Source of the DNA: UBA7803 sp040219935 | GTDB taxonomy: Bacteria; Pseudomonadota; Gammaproteobacteria; Pseudomonadales; Azotimanducaceae | Length of the DNA stretch: 64,000 nt | Assembly: GCA_040219935.1 (NCBI GenBank) | Contig: JAVJUA010000092.1 | Location: forward strand, 26,366 to 90,365 | Direction: 5' to 3' | Shown here: positions 59,987 to 64,000 of the stretch, in pieces | Layout: the number at the start of each line of letters is the position of its first letter | Position numbering within the stretch: the stretch's first letter is position 1 | The notes under the pieces: generated by a model | Database searches by the model: none | Told to the model about the DNA's origin: nothing | Seen by the model: the letters and a program-made list of their open reading frames with translations, nothing else | Translations under genes and position numbers: made by a program

Positions 59987-60364
59987 TCAGTCGCTGCTCT
60001 TGGCGGCAGCGCTGCTGCTGCCGGACGCCGCCTTGGCGCCGTCGCTCTTGGTGCCTGCGCTCGAAGCGCCGTCGCCTTTGCCGCTGCTCTTGCCGGCACC
60101 GTCGCCAGCGGACGAGGCGGAGCCGTCGGAGCTCTTGGAGCCGCCGTCGCCGCCGGAATCACCGGCCACGTTCTTCTTCTTTCCGGCCTTGAAGTCGGTC
60201 TCGTACCAGCCGCCACCCTTCAGGCGGAAACCGGCCGCGCTCACCTTTTTGCGCAGCGTTTCCTCTGCGCACGCCGGGCAGGTGGTCAACGGGGCGTCGG
60301 AGAGCTTCTGGATGGTCTCGAACTCGTGGCCGCAACTCTGGCAGCGATACTCGTAGATGGGCAT
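59987..60364 (-). CDS. FmdB-family zinc-ribbon protein with Ser/Gly tail
   Basis: A 125-aa protein. MPIYEYRCQSCGHEFE and CPACAEETLRKKVS form the FmdB zinc ribbon (two CxxC pairs). GFRLKGGGWYETDFK is the conserved extension. From about residue 68 the rest is low-complexity Ser/Gly/Ala/Lys/Asp sequence, likely disordered. Function is unknown (putative regulatory). It is the first gene of the 14-gene minus-strand run to queC and divergent from the HU-like gene, with 240 bp of AT-richer promoter DNA between them. Confidence 0.9.
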   Translation of the reverse strand: MPIYEYRCQSCGHEFETIQKLSDAPLTTCPACAEETLRKKVSAAGFRLKGGGWYETDFKAGKKKNVAGDSGGDGGSKSSDGSASSAGDGAGKSSGKGDGASSAGTKSDGAKAASGSSSAAAKSSD

Positions 60365-60453
60365 CTCGGTAATCTCTTGGAAGCAGCTGTTTGGGAAGCG
60401 GCGCATGATCTTAAAAAAATCAGTAAAAATACAGCGCTTTCGCTGCAATTTTG

Positions 60454-60482
60454 TTGCCTGGACCATGCGCTTGAGCTATAAA
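60454..60482 (+). promoter_or_regulatory. Sigma-70 promoter of the H1/HU-like gene
   Basis: TTGCCT at 60454-60459 and TATAAA at 60477-60482 are separated by exactly 17 bp. The transcript would have a leader of about 115 nt before ATG 60605, with AAAGGGAA as ribosome site. The surrounding 60400-60480 stretch is distinctly AT-richer than the rest of the window. Confidence 0.7.
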
Positions 60483-60604
60483 GCGGCGCATTGAGATCCC
60501 GCGGACGTGCAGAGGTTTCTCAATAGGAACTGGGTGAAACCCCGAAGTCTACAGACCGGTGAGGAATTGCCCCGTTTAGTTAATCACTGCAAAGGGAACG
60601 ATTA

Positions 60605-61063
60605 ATGGCAACGAAGAAAGCTCCAGCCAAGAAGGCGCCGGCGAAGAAGAAAGCGCCGGCGAAGAAGGCAGCCACCAAGAAGGCGGCCGCCAAGAAGCCC
60701 GCAGCAAAGAAGGCCCCGGCCAAGAAAGCCGCCCCCGCCAAGAACACCGCTGCGGTCTCCGCCAAGATGACCAAGACCGGAATCCTGAACGAACTCGCAG
60801 AGCGCACCAGCCTGTCACGCAAGCAGGTCGACGCGGTGCTGGGCGAGCTGGAATCGCTGATCGAGCGCCACATCAAGAAGCGCGCCGTGGGTGAGTTCAC
60901 CCTGCCCGGCCTGCTGAAGATCCGCTCGGTGAAGCGCCCGGCCACGAAGAAGCGCATGGGTCGCAACCCGGCCACCGGCCAGGAGATCGTGATCCCCGCC
61001 AAGCCGGCCACGACCCGCGTTCGGGTCACCCCGCTGAAGCGGCTGAAGGAGATGGTGGGCTGA
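60605..61063 (+). CDS. Histone H1-like tail fused to HU-family DNA-binding domain
   Basis: A 152-aa protein. Residues 1-50 are almost only Lys, Ala and Pro in repeats such as KKAPAKKAPAKKKAPAKK, like bacterial histone H1 homologues. Residues about 53-152 form an HU/IHF-type domain: TKTGILNELAERTSLSRKQV, a central LPGLLKIRSVKRPATKKRMG and the beta-arm tip RNPATGQEI with the Pro that intercalates DNA. It probably compacts the nucleoid with the tail strengthening binding. It is a single-gene unit with its own promoter and a strong terminator. Confidence 0.93.
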   Translation: MATKKAPAKKAPAKKKAPAKKAATKKAAAKKPAAKKAPAKKAAPAKNTAAVSAKMTKTGILNELAERTSLSRKQVDAVLGELESLIERHIKKRAVGEFTLPGLLKIRSVKRPATKKRMGRNPATGQEIVIPAKPATTRVRVTPLKRLKEMVG

Positions 61064-61091
61064 ACTGACGCCCGCCGGCTCCGGCACCGCG

Positions 61092-61126
61092 AAGGGCCGC
61101 TTGGTTCGCCAGCCGGCCCTTTTTTA
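61092..61126 (+). terminator. Rho-independent terminator after the H1/HU-like gene
   Basis: AAGGGCCG (61092-61099) pairs with CGGCCCTT (61114-61121) around a 14-nt loop, followed by a run of T residues to about 61125. It is the clearest intrinsic terminator in the window and lies 28 bp past the stop. Confidence 0.85.
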
Positions 61127-61186
61127 TTGCCGGCGATTCCGTGGCCGACGTTGCCGCACCGGATGAACCAAACCCAGGAACCCAGC

Positions 61187-62890
61187 ATGCGCCAGAGTCA
61201 GCAGCTCATCCCCACCACCAAGGAAAATCCGGCCGACGCCGAGACCGCCAGCCACCGGCTGATGCTGCGCGCCGGCATCATCCGGCAGGTGGCATCCGGC
61301 CTCTACACCTGGCTGCCGCTGGGGCTGCGGGTCATCCGCCGGCTGGAGGCCATCATCCGTGAGGAGCTTACGCGCAGCGGCGCCCAGGAGGTGCTGATGC
61401 CGGTGGTGCAGCCGGCCGAGCTCTGGGAGGAGTCGGGCCGCTGGACCAAGATGGGGCCGGAAATGCTGCGCATGAAGGACCGCCACGAGCGCGACTTCTG
61501 CCTCGGCCCCACCCATGAAGAGGTGATCACCGACCTGTTCCGCCGCGAGGTGCACAGCTACCGCCAGTTGCCCTGCAACTTCTTCCAGATCCAGACCAAG
61601 TTTCGCGACGAGGTGCGGCCGCGCTTCGGCGTCATGCGCGCCCGCGAGTTCACCATGAAGGACGGCTACTCGTTCCACATCGACCAGCAGAGCTTCGACG
61701 ACACCTACCGGGAGATGTACGACTGCTACCGGCGCATCCTCACCCGCATGCAGCTCGACTTCCGCGCCGTCGAGGCCGACACCGGCAACATCGGCGGCGC
61801 CAACAGCCACGAGTTTCACGTGCTGGCCGAGTCCGGCGAGGACGTGATCGCCTATGCCACCGGCGGCGACTACGCCGCCAACCTGGAAAAGGCCCAGGCG
61901 GCGCCTCCCGCCGAGCGCGCCGCACCCGGCGCCGAGCTGGACACCATTGCCACCCCCGGCGTGAAGAGCATCGCCGACGTCGCCGGCCACCTGGGGGTGA
62001 CGGCGGCGCACTGCGTGAAGACGCTGATCGTGCGCGGCGAGGAGGGTCCGGTGGCCCTGGTGCTGCGTGGTGACGACGAGCTGAACGCCATCAAGGCCGC
62101 CAAGCTGCCGGGCGTTTCCTCTCCGCTCGCCCTGGCCGGCGACGACGAAGTCGAGGCGGCCGTCGGCTGCCCACCCGGTTCCATCGGGCCGGCGGGCCTG
62201 ACGCTGCCCATGTACGTCGATGCCGAGGCCTTCGCCCTGGCCGACTTCGTCTGCGGCGCCAACCGCGACGGCTTTCATCACACCGGCGTCAACTGGGACC
62301 GGGACGTGACCGTCGCCGCCGACCGCATCGCCGACCTGCGCAACGTCCGCCCGGGCGACCGGGCGCCCCATGGCCAGGGCGAGCTCGCCTTTATGCGCGG
62401 CATCGAGGTGGGTCACATCTTTCAGCTCGGCCGCGTCTACAGCGAGCCGATGCAGGCCAGCGTGCTGGATCAGAACGGCAGGAGCGTGGTGCCGATCATG
62501 GGTTGCTACGGCATGGGCGTGACCCGGCTGGTGGCCGCCATCATCGAGCAGAATCATGATGAAGTCGGCATCCGCTGGCCGGAGCCGGTGGCACCCTTCG
62601 CCGTTCACGTGGTGCCGCTGAACTATCATAAGTCGGAGGCGGTGCGCGCCGCCGCCGACGGGCTCTATCAGAGGCTCAAGGATCTTAACGTGGACGTGCT
62701 GCTGGACGACAGAGACGAACGCCCCGGCGTGAAGTTCGCCGACGCCGACCTGATCGGCATTCCCCATCGCATCACCGTGGGCGAGCGCGGCCTCGCCGCT
62801 GGCGAGCTCGAATACCTGCACCGGCCCTCCGGCGCCAAGGACGCGCTCGGCGTCGACGCCGTGATCGCCAGGGTCACGGGCGCCCCATGA
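61187..62890 (+). CDS. proS: Prolyl-tRNA synthetase ProS
   Basis: A 567-aa bacterial-type class II synthetase. MRQSQQLIPTTKENPADAE and LMLRAGIIRQVASGLYTWLP open it. Motif 2 is in QIQTKFRDEVRPRFGVMRAREF, the INS editing domain lies at about 225-400 (GVTAAHCVKTLIVRG, KAAKLPGVSSPLA), and motif 3 is in GCYGMGVTRLVAA. It charges tRNA-Pro and edits Ala-tRNA-Pro. The start ATG 61187 is set by family alignment, with AGGA upstream; upstream TTG and ATG codons only add a non-conserved leader. Its last 4 nt overlap the next gene (ATGA). Confidence 0.97.
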   Translation: MRQSQQLIPTTKENPADAETASHRLMLRAGIIRQVASGLYTWLPLGLRVIRRLEAIIREELTRSGAQEVLMPVVQPAELWEESGRWTKMGPEMLRMKDRHERDFCLGPTHEEVITDLFRREVHSYRQLPCNFFQIQTKFRDEVRPRFGVMRAREFTMKDGYSFHIDQQSFDDTYREMYDCYRRILTRMQLDFRAVEADTGNIGGANSHEFHVLAESGEDVIAYATGGDYAANLEKAQAAPPAERAAPGAELDTIATPGVKSIADVAGHLGVTAAHCVKTLIVRGEEGPVALVLRGDDELNAIKAAKLPGVSSPLALAGDDEVEAAVGCPPGSIGPAGLTLPMYVDAEAFALADFVCGANRDGFHHTGVNWDRDVTVAADRIADLRNVRPGDRAPHGQGELAFMRGIEVGHIFQLGRVYSEPMQASVLDQNGRSVVPIMGCYGMGVTRLVAAIIEQNHDEVGIRWPEPVAPFAVHVVPLNYHKSEAVRAAADGLYQRLKDLNVDVLLDDRDERPGVKFADADLIGIPHRITVGERGLAAGELEYLHRPSGAKDALGVDAVIARVTGAP

Positions 62891-63528
62891 TCGTCAGCGT
62901 CCGGCGCTGCCTGCTCGTGCTGCTGCTGGCAGCCGGCTGCTGCGCGCCGGGCTGGGCCGAGGAGGCCGACCCGGTTCTGATCGAGAAGCTGGCCGCCAGC
63001 ATGGCGGCCGCCCACGACGAGCCGGACCGCTACGACGCCGAGGTCTGGCTGCGCGCCTCGGAGCAGCGCCTGTCGCGCTACCTCAAGGACCACGAGGAGC
63101 GTCTAACGCTGCTGCAGATCGTCTACCGGGAAGCCATGCGCCATGAGCTCGACGCCGACCTGGTGCTGGCGGTGATGCAGGTGGAGAGCGCCTTCGACCG
63201 CTTCGCCATTTCCAGGGTCGGCGCCCAGGGGCTGATGCAGGTCATGCCCTTCTGGCGCTACGAGATCGGCCGTCCCCAGGACAACCTCACCGAGGTGGAG
63301 ACCAACATCCGCTACGGCACCACCATCCTCGCCCACTATCTGGAGGTATCCCAGGGCGACCTGGTGGAAGCCCTGGGCCGCTACAACGGCAGCCGCGGGC
63401 GGCTCAAGTATCCCGAGCTGGTGGTCAGCGCCTGGCGCCGCGTCTGGCGGAACAAGACCGCATCCGATCTGCCGGAGCTGCAGGCGAGCTGCAGTCAGTA
63501 CGGGTTGCGGGCGTGCCGGTATCAGTAG
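62887..63528 (+). CDS. Lytic transglycosylase (SLT domain)
   Basis: A 213-aa periplasmic enzyme. It has a signal peptide (RRCLLVLLLAAGCCAPGWA), a short helical region, then the SLT core with catalytic Glu100 in AVMQVESAFD, GAQGLMQVMPFW, NIRYGTTILAHYL and LGRYNGSRG. Two cysteines in the C-terminal CSQYGLRAC may form a disulfide. It cleaves the glycan of peptidoglycan with 1,6-anhydro ends. ATG 62887 overlaps the proS stop. It resembles small MltE/MltC-like members. Confidence 0.92.
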   Translation: MIVSVRRCLLVLLLAAGCCAPGWAEEADPVLIEKLAASMAAAHDEPDRYDAEVWLRASEQRLSRYLKDHEERLTLLQIVYREAMRHELDADLVLAVMQVESAFDRFAISRVGAQGLMQVMPFWRYEIGRPQDNLTEVETNIRYGTTILAHYLEVSQGDLVEALGRYNGSRGRLKYPELVVSAWRRVWRNKTASDLPELQASCSQYGLRACRYQ

Positions 63529-63532
63529 GCTG

Positions 63533-63637
63533 GTGCAGATTCGTGCTGTGTTGAATTGGGGCGCCGGAGTGCAGATTTGTGTGGCGTTGAACGGGGGCGC
63601 CGGAGTGCAGATTTGTGTGGCGTTGAACGGGGGCGCC
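63533..63637 (+). repeat. 36-bp tandem repeat, three copies
   Basis: The unit begins GTGCAGATTTGTGTGGCGTT and ends GGGGGCGCCGGA. Copy 1 (63533-63568) differs at several bases, copy 2 (63569-63604) and copy 3 (63605-63637, lacking the last 3 bp) are identical. There are no spacers, so it is not a CRISPR array. It starts just after the transglycosylase stop. Confidence 0.9.
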
Positions 63638-63638
63638 T

Positions 63639-63728
63639 GCCGGACAGGCCTTTTCGCGCAGCGGCCGTCATTGTGGTGGGGCTCTGAAATGAGATGCGTG
63701 GCTTAACGCGCGAAAAGGCCTGTCCGGC
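63639..63728. repeat. Long hairpin element with perfect 21-bp arms
   Basis: GCCGGACAGGCCTTTTCGCGC (63639-63659; shown in part) has its exact reverse complement at 63708-63728, with a 48-nt loop. It directly follows the tandem repeat. No U-run or coding frame is associated. It may be a bidirectional terminator, a REP-like element or a remnant of a mobile repeat. Confidence 0.85.
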
Positions 63729-63887
63729 CACGCCCCCACACCACCCCACAATCTGCCTGTCACGTTTAAGAGTGCAGCTTCCGACGCCATGGTCTGCGAG
63801 CACGCGACTCGGTTCGGCATAGACATTGCGCTCGCAGCGTCGACACGCAACCCAGGACGAGAACAGGGGGTTGGGGCGCGGGCGTGT

Positions 63888-63978
63888 GCCGGGGAACACC
63901 TGCTGGCCTGTTCAGGCCCCGCAGTATTCCGCCGCCGCTAAAACGCTGACGCCCGCTGGCCAGCAGGTGTTACCCGGC
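63888..63978. repeat. Second long hairpin element with 21-bp arms
   Basis: The arm beginning GCCGGGGAACACCTGCTGGC at 63888 pairs with 63958-63978 with a single mismatch; the loop is 49 nt. The sequence differs from the first hairpin, but arm length and loop length are nearly the same. Between the two hairpins (63729-63887) I see no gene; there is a small inverted pair CTGCGAGC/GCTCGCAG at 63794 and 63830. Confidence 0.8.
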
Positions 63979-64000
63979 GCGCGATCCGCCGGCCATGACC

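Noticed and set aside
63533..63637. CRISPR array suggested by a 36-bp repeat
   Set aside because: Copies are directly adjacent without spacers, and no cas gene is nearby.
63522..63899. 125-residue minus-strand frame covering the tandem repeat and hairpin
   Set aside because: Its repeats simply translate the 36-bp unit; no ribosome site, and composition is unlike the neighbouring genes.
63639..63978. Integron attC sites
   Set aside because: Geometry is suggestive, but the conserved GTTRRRY/RYYYAAC core boxes are not found at the ends of either hairpin, and no integrase is in the window.

Overview
The window reads as a piece of a gammaproteobacterial chromosome with very high GC (estimated near 70 % by eye). 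The strongest indicator is the 12.4-kb block at 49269-61063. It carries fmdB-aspS-yebC-ruvC-ruvA-ruvB-tolQ-tolR-tolA-tolB-pal-cpoB-queE-queC on the minus strand, a gene order familiar from Pseudomonas and relatives, with a histone H1-like/HU fusion gene divergent from it. A large NAD-glutamate dehydrogenase, proS, a lytic transglycosylase and tRNA-Lys(UUU) complete the housekeeping right half. The lineage cannot be fixed from this alone; the catabolic content resembles lipid- or steroid-degrading gammaproteobacteria.

Region 1 (1-13.6 kb) starts with the 3' end of a penicillin-binding protein. A translationally coupled minus-strand trio follows (D-aminoacylase-type amidohydrolase, DUF4124-like protein, phosphoesterase). 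Next come an alpha/beta hydrolase pair, a YkgJ-type cysteine-cluster protein, an MFS carrier, a 265-bp nested palindromic element, a lipoprotein GDPD, a TSUP permease, a class V aminotransferase, an enoyl-CoA hydratase, a GNAT enzyme, CinA and an unrecognised 488-aa protein.

Region 2 (13.6-39.1 kb) is dominated by catabolism of lipophilic or terpenoid/steroid-like acids: two cytochrome P450s, nitroreductase, zinc-free MDR oxidoreductase, HSL-type esterase, TauD dioxygenase, thiolase, three SDRs, a GPH-type symporter and a SAM methyltransferase. It also holds a pair of adjacent acyl-CoA dehydrogenases in which only one keeps the catalytic Glu, and an APH-type kinase coupled to a small helper gene in the LvaA-LvaB arrangement. 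An RND efflux pair and a DUF3604-rotamase-HupE/UreJ cassette sit inside this region.

Region 3 (39.1-44.4 kb) is a signalling and mobile segment. A REC-EAL-GAF-GGDEF protein lies downstream of two overlapping perfect palindromes and is convergent with a diverged class III nucleotidyl cyclase. The 5' side of the cyclase gene abuts a DDE insertion sequence with a duplicated right end. Then come tRNA-Lys with a clear sigma-70 promoter and the glutamate dehydrogenase.

Region 4 (49.3-63.5 kb) is the ruv-tol-que superoperon and proS-SLT. The last 470 bp carry no convincing gene but hold a three-copy 36-bp tandem repeat and two separate near-perfect 21-bp-arm hairpins. Genes are packed tightly throughout: stop/start overlaps (ATGA, GTGA, TAGTG, TGATG) are the rule, and several convergent pairs overlap at their 3' ends.
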